Positions 16,684 through 24,821 of a stretch of DNA of 64,000 nucleotides are shown one piece after another (position 1 is the stretch's first letter; every line of letters starts with the position of its first letter). This stretch comes from Aeromonas veronii (GTDB lineage Bacteria; Pseudomonadota; Gammaproteobacteria; Enterobacterales; Aeromonadaceae). The stretch is from NCBI RefSeq assembly GCF_040215105.1, contig NZ_CP157875.1:2037501-2101500 (forward strand), given 5' to 3'. Position numbers and translations under genes: made by a program. The notes beneath the pieces are model-generated. The model saw nothing but the letters and a program-made list of their open reading frames with translations. It was not told where the DNA came from and did not search any database.

Positions 16684-17469
16684 TTAATTCACCTTGTCCA
16701 GAGCGATGGGGTAGTCACCGCTGAAATCGAGCCAGGGGTTGGTGCCGAGCAGGTTGGCATGGGGCACATCAGCCTGGTAGCGCATGGTGAACTCTTTTGG
16801 ACCATGGCCGTAGGCCACAATCAGCCCTTGCTTGGCATCCATGATCCCGGCATGCATGCCCAGACCGTGATAGCTGACCCGTACGGCTTTGTCATTGAGG
16901 CTCACTTTCTCAACCTGGAAGCGGGCAATGCTGCCGTCTTTCAAGGTGAAGCCCCAGCGGAACGGCCCTCCGTTGACGACGGTCATTACTTCATCGACAT
17001 CGGTGCCGTCATCTGCGGAGTTGACATGCATGCGGCCGTATTTTTCCAGCACGGCTTTATGGACGTTTTTGTCCAGTGCCATCATGTCGTAGACCTTCGG
17101 ATAGGGCCCAAAACCGGTTTCTTCTGTCAGCACACCGCCGCCTTGTACTGCGGGCGAACGGCCGGCGAGCTTCACCTGTTCAAGGAGTTGCGCCTGATCC
17201 AAGTTGAATTCTTTGATCAAAAAAGCATGTTCGGCGCTAGTCAGTGCGCGGGATTCTGCGGCGTTAAGAACCGGTTTTGCCGTTTCAGGTATGTCGATGG
17301 TGATGACGTTGACGCCGATGGGGTTCAACACCGCATTGACGGCTTCGACGCCTTTTACCTCGGCACGGCCATCACTGAATTTCAGTGAGACCACATCGTT
17401 GGCAAAGGCATTGACAGAGACTGCTGAGGCGATGGCCGCAGCCAAGAGAGCAACGTTGGTGAGTTTCAT
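16684..17469 (-). CDS. Conserved periplasmic protein of unknown function
   Basis: A 261-residue protein with a clear signal peptide cleaved after NAFA (residue 23). The mature part starts NDVVSLKFSDGRAEVKG. A conserved-looking central block contains GPYPKVYDMMALDK, YGRMHVNSADDGTDVDEVMTVVNGGPF and a HGLGMHAGIMD segment rich in His/Met. No domain is recognised with confidence. The ribosome site GAGGAG lies 8 bases from the ATG. It is a single-gene unit with its own terminator and about 1.1 kb of non-coding DNA upstream. A secreted small-molecule or metal-binding role would be a guess. Confidence 0.8.
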   Translation of the reverse strand: MKLTNVALLAAAIASAVSVNAFANDVVSLKFSDGRAEVKGVEAVNAVLNPIGVNVITIDIPETAKPVLNAAESRALTSAEHAFLIKEFNLDQAQLLEQVKLAGRSPAVQGGGVLTEETGFGPYPKVYDMMALDKNVHKAVLEKYGRMHVNSADDGTDVDEVMTVVNGGPFRWGFTLKDGSIARFQVEKVSLNDKAVRVSYHGLGMHAGIMDAKQGLIVAYGHGPKEFTMRYQADVPHANLLGTNPWLDFSGDYPIALDKVN

Positions 17470-18601
17470 ACTAGACTCCTCGTTAAGGTTCGATGAGCAG
17501 TCTAGGGAGTGAGTTAGTTCACTTAAATGGCGTTAATTGAATATAAAAATTCACTGGTGGTAATGAATACCAGCCAAGAAGGCTCGGTTTCTCTGCTAAG
17601 GTTTGCGCCAAGCCGTTGCCTCGCCGGGGGAGTGGGGCGTGTCGTTGGCACTGGCGCTCCCCTGACTGCCGACGGTGAGCATCAGGTTACATCGTGCATC
17701 CAGGTTTAGTGACGGGCTGTACCGATGGAAGCGCCTCCCGTCTGGATGCTGTCTGTCATCCTTCTTCTGGGTGACGACAGTTATTGACATACCTCATCCA
17801 GATTTTGATAAGAATAGGGCCCTATTGTCATATTTCAGCCATTAAGAATCAGCGCCATCTATTTCTCCGTCATTATTTTATCTGGATAGGGATATCGTTT
17901 TTATTGAGGGGGGGTAAACAGGGTTGCTATTTTATTTTTGATTTTTCTGCGCCATGGAAATGGTTTCATTGCGGTATGCATGGACGCGATGAAATTATGT
18001 TTTGATGGCGGAAAATGTCCATTTTGTTGCGTCAGAAAAATACGCGTTGTGCCTTGCCAGAGATCATGGTCAATACGGAGGGCCGGGAATGGATACCTGG
18101 GAGGGGGAACCGATTCTGGCGCCGGGTCGACATCGGCGAGCGGGTTCAGTATGCGCTGTTAACCATATGATATGTCAGGTTTTTATCTGGCGGATCATGG
18201 CATGAAGAAAGTGTGGCAAGTGGCAGCCTACCGATGTGCCCCTGTAATTTATCTTATAAAATCAATGCATTAGTTGTGTGGCTGTCATGGGGGTAAAATC
18301 ATGGATGAAGCTGGCATCTTCTCGTTGCGCCCGGCTGGTCGTGTCGTGTTTGGTACCAGATGGACTTGTCCCATGAACGGCGAGGGCAAGTTTGTCCTTA
18401 TTCAGGCCGCAATCCTATCCGTCTTCTTTATTAATAGGGTCGGATGGGGACGTGATATTTTTATATATTCCATCTGCACGCCTTGCATATTCAGCCCCCA
18501 TTAAGTAATCGGTGCAAATTGTGAAAGTTTGACGGGGGTTGCCGATTATTATCTAGTTGCCAGTGACATTAAGTTACCACCATCACAATGGAGTCACTGC
18601 A
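17470..18601. other. AT-richer intergenic region (~1.1 kb) with no recognisable gene
   Basis: This stretch separates the periplasmic-protein gene from the sulfatase operon. Base use is visibly more AT-rich than that of the flanking genes between about 17760 and 18560. Small frames occur (for example 17938-18162 and 18274-18504) but none has a good ribosome site or a recognisable protein. Immediately before the sulfatase gene AATTGTGAAAGTTTGACG (from about 18517) resembles one half of a CRP site. I see no other element I can support. Confidence 0.5.
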
Positions 18602-20173
18602 ATGCGGAATAATATTCCATCCAAACGCACCCTGGTTGCCAGTATGCTGGCCTTGGCGCTCGGCGCGACCGCGGTTTCGGCCCAGGCCGCGACCACGGCG
18701 GCGGAGCAACAGAAAGGCAAGCCCAACATAGTGGTCATCTTCGGCGATGATATCGGTTACGGGAACCTGAGTACCTACAATCAGGGCATGCTGGGCTACC
18801 AGACCCCGAATATCGACAAGATCGCCGCAGAAGGGGCCAAGTTCACCTCCTACTACGCCGAGCAAAGCTCTACCGCGGGTCGCTCCTCCTTCATCACCGG
18901 TCAGATGCCGTTTCGTACCGGCCTGAGCAAGGTGGGCATGCCGGGGGCCCCCCAGGGGATCCAGAAAGAGGATCCCACCCTCGCCACCGTGCTCAAGCAA
19001 CTGGGTTATGCCACTGGTCAGTTCGGCAAGAACCACCTGGGGGATCGGGACGAGTTCCTGCCCACCGCTCATGGGTTCGATGAGTTCCTCGGCAACCTCT
19101 ATCACCTGAACGCGGAGGAAGAGCCGGAGAACGTGGACTACCCGAAAGATCCCGCCTTCCGCAAGCAGTTCGGCCCGCGCGGCGTCATCAAGAGCAGCGC
19201 CGACGGCAAGATTGAAGACACCGGCCCGCTGACCAAGAAGCGGATGGAGACCGTCGATGAAGAGACCCTGGCGGCCAACAACGACTTCATGGAGCGTCAG
19301 GTCAAGGCCAAAAAACCCTTCTTCGCCTGGTTCAACACCACCCGCATGCACAACAAGACCCACATCAAGCCGGATCACCAGGGCAAGACCGGCCTCGGGG
19401 ATTATGCGGACGGCATGGTCGAACATGACGCCATCGTCGGCGAAGTGATGAAGAAGATCAAAGATCTGGGGATCGAAGACAACACCATCGTCGTCTACAC
19501 CACGGACAACGGCCCCATGACCGCCACCTGGCCGGATGGGGGCTTCACGCCGTTCCGCGGTGAGAAGAACACCGGTTGGGAAGGGGGCTTCCGGGTACCC
19601 GCCATGATCAAGTGGCCGGGTCACATCAAGCCGGGCACCCAGCTCAACGGTATCTTCGGCAGCAACGACTGGTTCCCGACCCTGGTGGCGGCGGCCGGTG
19701 AGCCGAACATCAAGGAAAAACTGCTCAAGGGCTACAAGACCCCGGCCATGACCTACAAGGTGCATCTGGATGGCTACAACCAGCTCGACTACCTGAAGGG
19801 CAAGGGAGAAGACAAGCGCAAGGAGTTCTTCTACTGGAGTGATGATGGCGACTTGCTGGCCATGCGTTACGGCCGCTGGAAGGCCCACTTCATGATCCAG
19901 GAGCACAGCGGATTTGATGTGTGGCAGTACCCCTTCACCAAGCTGCGGGTGCCCATGCTGTTCGATCTGGACGTGGATCCGCTGGAGAAAGGCTCGGACG
20001 GCATGGGTTACAAGAACTGGTTCTACGATCGTCTCTACCTGCTGGGCGGGGCGCAAAAGTATGCCACCGAGATGATCCAGAGCTTCAAGGAGTTCCCACC
20101 ACGCCAGAAACCGGGCAGCTTCACCGTCTCCGACGTGAGCGCCCTGATCGAGCAGGGTGCCAAGAACCACTGA
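18602..20173 (+). CDS. Exported arylsulfatase, serine-type (Ser-x-Ala-x-Arg motif)
   Basis: A 523-residue sulfatase of the alkaline phosphatase superfamily. ATG 18602 is chosen because GGAG lies eight bases ahead and the product then starts with a signal peptide (cleavage near AQA, residues 27-29). Metal ligands appear in IFGDDIGYGN (residues 46-55) and VYTTDNGPM. The catalytic motif is Ser90-Thr-Ala-Gly-Arg94 in place of the usual Cys-x-Pro-x-Arg. Ser90 should be oxidised to formylglycine by the radical-SAM maturase encoded next. It is the first gene of a ten-gene colinear cluster. The natural sulfate ester is unknown. Confidence 0.92.
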   Translation: MRNNIPSKRTLVASMLALALGATAVSAQAATTAAEQQKGKPNIVVIFGDDIGYGNLSTYNQGMLGYQTPNIDKIAAEGAKFTSYYAEQSSTAGRSSFITGQMPFRTGLSKVGMPGAPQGIQKEDPTLATVLKQLGYATGQFGKNHLGDRDEFLPTAHGFDEFLGNLYHLNAEEEPENVDYPKDPAFRKQFGPRGVIKSSADGKIEDTGPLTKKRMETVDEETLAANNDFMERQVKAKKPFFAWFNTTRMHNKTHIKPDHQGKTGLGDYADGMVEHDAIVGEVMKKIKDLGIEDNTIVVYTTDNGPMTATWPDGGFTPFRGEKNTGWEGGFRVPAMIKWPGHIKPGTQLNGIFGSNDWFPTLVAAAGEPNIKEKLLKGYKTPAMTYKVHLDGYNQLDYLKGKGEDKRKEFFYWSDDGDLLAMRYGRWKAHFMIQEHSGFDVWQYPFTKLRVPMLFDLDVDPLEKGSDGMGYKNWFYDRLYLLGGAQKYATEMIQSFKEFPPRQKPGSFTVSDVSALIEQGAKNH

Positions 20174-20186
20174 TTATCGATGTATT

Positions 20187-20212
20187 CGGATGGGGGAAAC
20201 CCCATCCGTTTT
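20187..20212 (+). terminator. Hairpin between sulfatase and maturase genes (attenuator candidate)
   Basis: CGGATGGGG (20187-20195) pairs perfectly with CCCCATCCG (20200-20208) around GAAA, followed by only four T residues. It would give partial termination, so that more sulfatase than maturase is made. Confidence 0.65.
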
Positions 20213-20223
20213 GAGGAAAGAAG

Positions 20224-21516
20224 ATGAAACACAGCACCACACTGCCTGTCAACGCACTCCCCTCAGCAGAGAAATACGCCGGCAAGGGGCCTGCCTGGGT
20301 GCGCCGCTTCCATGTGATGGCCAAGCCCACGGGGTCTACCTGCAACATCGACTGCACCTACTGTTTCTACCTGCACAAGGAGGGGCTGCTGCACCAGGAT
20401 CGCCATAGCCACATGAGCGATGAGGTGCTGGAAAACTTTATCCGCCAGTACATCGACAGCCAGGACGGGGAGCAGGTGGTCTTCTCGTGGCAGGGGGGAG
20501 AGCCCACCCTGATGGGACTGGATTTCTTCCATAAAGTGGTCAAGTTACAGCAGCAGTACAAAAAAGCGGGTCAGCGCATCGAGAACGACCTGCAAACCAA
20601 TGGCATCCTCATCGATGACAAATGGGCTGCGTTCCTGAAGGAACATCAATTTTTAGTGGGGTTGTCCATCGACGGTCCGCGCGAACTGCACGACAGATAC
20701 CGCTTGACCCGCAGCGGCAAGCCCACCTTCGACAAGGTGATGGAAGGGGTGGCCGCCCTCAAGAAATTCCAGGTGCCCTTCAATGCCCTGGTCACGGTCA
20801 ATCGCACCAATGCTCGCTTTCCCCTCGAGATCTATCGTTTTCTCACCCGCGAGCTCGGTGCTACCTATATCCAGTTCAACCCCTGTGTTGAGCCGGTGGA
20901 TTTCACCAGGACGGCGCCCCAGTTCTGGCACGATGACAGCATCCCGGTGACGGGGAGTCGCCGGGCCAAGCCGGGGGATCTGGACTCCATCGTCACGGAC
21001 TGGTCGGTGGATCCCGATGACTGGGGGCGCTTCCTCATCGCGGTGTTCGAGGAGTGGGTGAACAACGATCTGGGCCGGGTGCAGGTCAACCTGTTCGAGA
21101 CCGCGGTGGCCCAGACCCTGGGGATGCCCGCCCAGATCTGCGTCACCTCCGAGTTTTGCGGCAAGGGGTTGGCGGTGGAGAAAAACGGCGATGTTTTTTC
21201 CTGTGATCACTATGTTTACCCCGAGTACCAATTAGGTAATATGTCAATACAAAGGTTGTCGCACATGGCATTTTCCGAGCGCCAGCAGGCCTTCGGATTT
21301 GGCAAGAAAGAGACCTTGCCCGCCTGCTGCAAGGCCTGTCCCTATCTCAAGCTGTGCTGGGGGGAGTGCCCGAAGAACCGGATAGTGCGCGCACCGGATG
21401 GTGAGCTCGGTCTCAACTATCTGTGCCCGGGCATCAAGGCCTTCTTTGACTATGCCCAGCCCATAGTGGTGGGAATTGCTACTATCTTGCAGAACCAGCC
21501 AGGAGAGCACGCATGA
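20224..21516 (+). CDS. Anaerobic sulfatase-maturating enzyme (radical SAM/SPASM)
   Basis: A 430-residue cytoplasmic enzyme that converts the catalytic Ser or Cys of a sulfatase to C-alpha-formylglycine with S-adenosylmethionine and iron-sulfur clusters. The radical-SAM motif is Cys40-x3-Cys44-x2-Cys47 (CNIDCTYC). The SPASM region near the C-terminus supplies the auxiliary-cluster cysteines (FCGKGLAV, FSCDHYVYPE, CCKACPYLKLCWGECPKNR, LCPG). The likely client is the serine-type sulfatase just upstream. A GAGGAAAG ribosome site precedes ATG 20224. The stop overlaps the start of the MoxR gene by four bases (ATGA), so the two are probably translationally coupled. Confidence 0.95.
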   Translation: MKHSTTLPVNALPSAEKYAGKGPAWVRRFHVMAKPTGSTCNIDCTYCFYLHKEGLLHQDRHSHMSDEVLENFIRQYIDSQDGEQVVFSWQGGEPTLMGLDFFHKVVKLQQQYKKAGQRIENDLQTNGILIDDKWAAFLKEHQFLVGLSIDGPRELHDRYRLTRSGKPTFDKVMEGVAALKKFQVPFNALVTVNRTNARFPLEIYRFLTRELGATYIQFNPCVEPVDFTRTAPQFWHDDSIPVTGSRRAKPGDLDSIVTDWSVDPDDWGRFLIAVFEEWVNNDLGRVQVNLFETAVAQTLGMPAQICVTSEFCGKGLAVEKNGDVFSCDHYVYPEYQLGNMSIQRLSHMAFSERQQAFGFGKKETLPACCKACPYLKLCWGECPKNRIVRAPDGELGLNYLCPGIKAFFDYAQPIVVGIATILQNQPGEHA

Positions 21517-22511
21517 ACAACAGGGAAAAACTGCAACGGCTTGAACAACGAATGAATGAACAGGTGCTCGGGCAGGAGGCCTTGGTCAGGATGCTGATCA
21601 TCGCGCTGCTCTGTGATGGCCACGTCTTGCTGGAGGGGCTGCCCGGCCTTGCCAAGACCCGTGCGGTACGGGCCCTTGCCAGCCAGATCGAGGGGGATTA
21701 CAGCCGGATACAGTTCACCCCGGATCTGCTGCCATCGGATATCACCGGCAGCGAGATATACCAGCAGAATGCCACCTCGCCAGAGGATCAGTTCCGGTTC
21801 CGCCAGGGGCCGGTATTTGGCAACATCATCCTCGCCGATGAGATCAACCGGGCCTCGGCGCGGGTCCAGTCCGCCTTGCTGGAGGCGATGGAAGAGCGTC
21901 ATGTCACCGTTGCCGGCAAGAGCTGGCCACTCCCCAGCCTCTTCATGGTGCTGGCGACCCAGAACCCGGTGGATCAGGAGGGAACCTGGCCATTGCCGGA
22001 GGCCCAGCTGGACCGCTTCCTGATGAAGGTGCTGGTGGATTATCCCTCAAAAGATCATGAACAGCAGATGATGCAACTGGTCAGGGAGGAGCAGCAGCAC
22101 AAATATAGCCAGGAAAAGGACACGAGCAGCACGACTGACCACAGCGCCGCCCTGCTCTCCCAGGAGGATCTGCTGAGCTGCTGGCAGGAGATCTCCCGCG
22201 TTCATGTCGCCCCGGCCGTGGAGCAGTACATCCTCAACCTGGTGGGCATGACCCGCCATCCGCAAGGGGTGAGCGATGAGCTGGCCGGCTACATTGCCCT
22301 CGGGGTCAGCCCCCGTGGCACCCTGGCCCTGGAGCGCTGTGCCCGTGCCAGCGCCTGGCTGGCCGGCCGGGATAGCGTCCTGCCCGAAGACATCAAGGGC
22401 ATCGCCCACGCCGTGCTGCGCCATCGCCTGATGATGAGCTATCAGGCCAATGCCGATGGGGTCAGTGCCGACGACGCCATCCAGACTCTGCTCGATACCC
22501 TGGTCGCCTGA
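21513..22511 (+). CDS. MoxR-family AAA+ ATPase
   Basis: A 332-residue AAA+ ATPase of the MoxR type, a chaperone-like group that usually works with VWA proteins from the same operon. Walker A is GLPGLAKT (residues 42-49), Walker B LADEINRAS, sensor 1 ATQNPVDQEGTWPLPEAQLDRF. It overlaps the maturase gene upstream by four bases and the DUF58 gene downstream by one. The unusual point is the company: the classical Bat partner genes follow, but the operon starts with a sulfatase and its maturase. Confidence 0.94.
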   Translation: MNNREKLQRLEQRMNEQVLGQEALVRMLIIALLCDGHVLLEGLPGLAKTRAVRALASQIEGDYSRIQFTPDLLPSDITGSEIYQQNATSPEDQFRFRQGPVFGNIILADEINRASARVQSALLEAMEERHVTVAGKSWPLPSLFMVLATQNPVDQEGTWPLPEAQLDRFLMKVLVDYPSKDHEQQMMQLVREEQQHKYSQEKDTSSTTDHSAALLSQEDLLSCWQEISRVHVAPAVEQYILNLVGMTRHPQGVSDELAGYIALGVSPRGTLALERCARASAWLAGRDSVLPEDIKGIAHAVLRHRLMMSYQANADGVSADDAIQTLLDTLVA

Positions 22512-23416
22512 TGGAGACGCGGCTGAGCATCGATAACGCCGGGCTGATGGCGCTGGCGGGGGAAGCCCGTCTGCTCAGAAATGATCCCGAGCGCATCTCC
22601 CTCGGCGCCATGGCGGGGGAGCGGGTGTCCCGCCAGCAGGGGCGAGGCCTCAACTTCGAAGGGTTGCGGCGCTATCAGGCGGGGGATGACGTGCGGCTCA
22701 TCGACTGGCAAGCCACCGCCCGGCTGCGCACCCCCTGGATCCGGCTCTATAATGAGGAGCGGGAGCGCCCGGTCTTTCTGCTGACCGATCAACGCCTCGA
22801 CATGTACTTCACCACGCGCGGCCATACCAAGTCGGTGACGGCGGCCATGATAGCCGGGCTCTATGCCTGGCGAAGCTGGCACGACAGCGACCGGCTGGGA
22901 GGGGTGACCTTCAACGATGAGGTGCTGGCCGTTCATCCCTGTCGCTCTGCCAAGCAGAACCTCGGACGAATACTGGAGGATCTGGGCCGCTTCAACCAGT
23001 CGTTGACGCAGGCCTATCCGGCAGAGCCTGCGGGTTCGCTGAGTCTGGCCGAAGTGTTGCAGCGTGTGCACGGCCTGATCCCCCCGGGGGCCTGGCTCGC
23101 CATCATCAGTGACTTTCACGACCTGGACGCCCGCAGCGAAGCCATCCTGGCCGGGTTGCGGCGACGCTGCGACATGCACGCCTTCGTCGTCTATGACGAT
23201 CTTCACCTTCGCCTGCCCACGCAAGGGTCGGTGAGCGCCCGTTATCAGGGCAGCGAAGCGAGCTTCTCCTTCTCCTCCCAGATGAATCGCGAGATCCAGC
23301 AGGCCATCACCCAGCGGCTGGCCGCGCAGGAGCAGCGCCTCACCCGGTTGGGGGTCAGGGTTCACCACATCCTTACCCATCAGGATCCGGTCCGCCAGTT
23401 GCAGAAGGGAGGTTGA
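22511..23416 (+). CDS. DUF58 domain protein (VWA-like, MoxR partner)
   Basis: A 301-residue protein with the DUF58 signature GLNFEGLRRYQAGDDVRLIDWQATAR (residues 46 onward; the core is D-D-V-R-x-I-D-W) followed by YNEERERPVFLLTD. DUF58 proteins are regularly encoded right after MoxR in bat/aerotolerance-type operons. There is no signal peptide, so it acts in the cytoplasm or at the membrane face. It starts inside the MoxR stop (TGATG). Confidence 0.92.
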   Translation: METRLSIDNAGLMALAGEARLLRNDPERISLGAMAGERVSRQQGRGLNFEGLRRYQAGDDVRLIDWQATARLRTPWIRLYNEERERPVFLLTDQRLDMYFTTRGHTKSVTAAMIAGLYAWRSWHDSDRLGGVTFNDEVLAVHPCRSAKQNLGRILEDLGRFNQSLTQAYPAEPAGSLSLAEVLQRVHGLIPPGAWLAIISDFHDLDARSEAILAGLRRRCDMHAFVVYDDLHLRLPTQGSVSARYQGSEASFSFSSQMNREIQQAITQRLAAQEQRLTRLGVRVHHILTHQDPVRQLQKGG

Positions 23417-23857
23417 ATGCTCGAGAAAGGCTTTACCGTGCCGGCGTTGCTTGACCCCGCACTGCCGGCGGGCTTCTCCTGGTGGCCATCGGCCCCCGGC
23501 TGGACATGGCTGGCGACTCTGTTGCTGCTGCTCGCCGCCGGTATGGCGATCGCCCGCCTTGCCCACTGGCGGCGCAATCGCTGGCGCCGGGAGGCACAGT
23601 CGCAGCTGAACACGCTGCAGGACGCGGACGCCTGGCTCAGCCTCATCAAGCAGATAAGCCTGGTTCATCGTCCCCGCAAGGAGGTGGCGCAGGCCGTGAC
23701 CCCGGACGCCTTGTTGCAGGCGGTGCCCCTTGACGAAACCTCCCGCACGCTCTTGTGCGAGCGTTATTGCCGCCCCGACAACCGGCTGACTCCCGAGCAG
23801 AACGCCCGCTTGGCCGCACAACTCGCCACCTGGCTGGAGACCTTGCCCCATGTCTGA
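23417..23857 (+). CDS. DUF4381 domain membrane protein
   Basis: A 146-residue protein with one transmembrane helix (WTWLATLLLLLAAGMAIARLAHW, about residues 35-57) followed by a basic stop-transfer (RRNRWRR) and a helical cytoplasmic tail. This matches the small DUF4381 proteins found between DUF58 and VWA genes in MoxR operons. It begins directly after the DUF58 stop and overlaps the next gene by eight bases. Confidence 0.88.
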   Translation: MLEKGFTVPALLDPALPAGFSWWPSAPGWTWLATLLLLLAAGMAIARLAHWRRNRWRREAQSQLNTLQDADAWLSLIKQISLVHRPRKEVAQAVTPDALLQAVPLDETSRTLLCERYCRPDNRLTPEQNARLAAQLATWLETLPHV

Positions 23858-24821
23858 CTGGCTGTCCCGTTTCGATTTTGCCTGGCCCTGGGCCTGGTTG
23901 CTCATCTTGCTCCCCCTCGTCAGCCGCTTCTTGCTGCCACCGGCGCGCCCCATGGCCGACTATGTGCGAGTGCCCTTCTTGCCTCATCTCGTCAACACGC
24001 TGGATCTGAAGGCAGAACAACAGAGGAGCGGGCCCTGGCAACGTCTGCTGTTCTGGGTGCTCTGGCTGCTCCTGGTATGCGCCCTGGCACGGCCGGAGCT
24101 GCTGACACCGCCCCAGCAGATCGTCAAACCGATGCGCGACATCGTGCTGGTGCTCGATGTCTCTGGCTCGATGGGGAAGAACGATCTGCCGGGGGGGGAG
24201 ACCCGCCTCAAGGCCATGCAGGATTCGGTGGCCAAATTTGTCACGGCGCGCAAGCAGGACCGGATTGGTCTGGTGATCTTCGCCAACGGAGCCTACCCCT
24301 TCGCCCCCCTCAGTGAAGACAAGGGGGCGCTGCAGGCCCGCATCGCCCAGCTGGCACCGGCCATGATCGGCGAACAGACGGCCATCGGCGATGCCATCGG
24401 GGTGGCGGTGAAACTGCTGGACAAGGCGCAGCACGGGAGCAGCAAGCTGGCCATTCTGCTGACCGATGGCAATGACACCGCATCCCAGCTCACCCCTGAG
24501 GTGGCCGCCAAGCTCGCCGCCGCCCATCAGGTTCAGATCCACACCATCGCCTTTGGCAATGAGCAGAGCGGGGATGACAAGGTGGATCTCGCCTTGCTCA
24601 AGACCATTGCCGAGATGACCGGCGGCAAGAGCTGGCAGGCCGCCCGCAGCGGCGCGGCCCTTGACAGCGTCTGGCAGGATATCGACGCCCTGACGCCGGT
24701 GCAGGTTCGCACCCTTGGCTGGTCTTGGCACCAAGCGCTGTTCCAGTGGCCTTTGTTGCTGGCCCTGCTGCTTCTGCTCCTCATTACGGGTGGGCGTTAC
24801 CTCAGGGGGAGGGCGGCATGA
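23850..24821 (+). CDS. BatA-like VWA domain membrane protein
   Basis: A 323-residue protein with transmembrane helices near residues 12-28 and 66-80, a VWA domain facing the periplasm or membrane surface, and a C-terminal helix (WPLLLALLLLLLITGG). The metal-ion-dependent adhesion site is complete: Asp103-x-Ser105-x-Ser107 (DVSGS) with a later TDGND. This is the BatA layout. It sits between DUF4381 and the BatB-like gene with four- to eight-base overlaps. Confidence 0.92.
   Translation: MSDWLSRFDFAWPWAWLLILLPLVSRFLLPPARPMADYVRVPFLPHLVNTLDLKAEQQRSGPWQRLLFWVLWLLLVCALARPELLTPPQQIVKPMRDIVLVLDVSGSMGKNDLPGGETRLKAMQDSVAKFVTARKQDRIGLVIFANGAYPFAPLSEDKGALQARIAQLAPAMIGEQTAIGDAIGVAVKLLDKAQHGSSKLAILLTDGNDTASQLTPEVAAKLAAAHQVQIHTIAFGNEQSGDDKVDLALLKTIAEMTGGKSWQAARSGAALDSVWQDIDALTPVQVRTLGWSWHQALFQWPLLLALLLLLLITGGRYLRGRAA

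Noticed and set aside
18274-18504. Small frame in the AT-rich gap as a gene
   Set aside because: No ribosome site, no recognisable residues pattern and a mixed composition.
18569-20170. A 533-codon open frame opposite the sulfatase gene
   Set aside because: It mirrors the sulfatase gene and has no ribosome site or family motif; such long antisense frames are common in GC-rich DNA.
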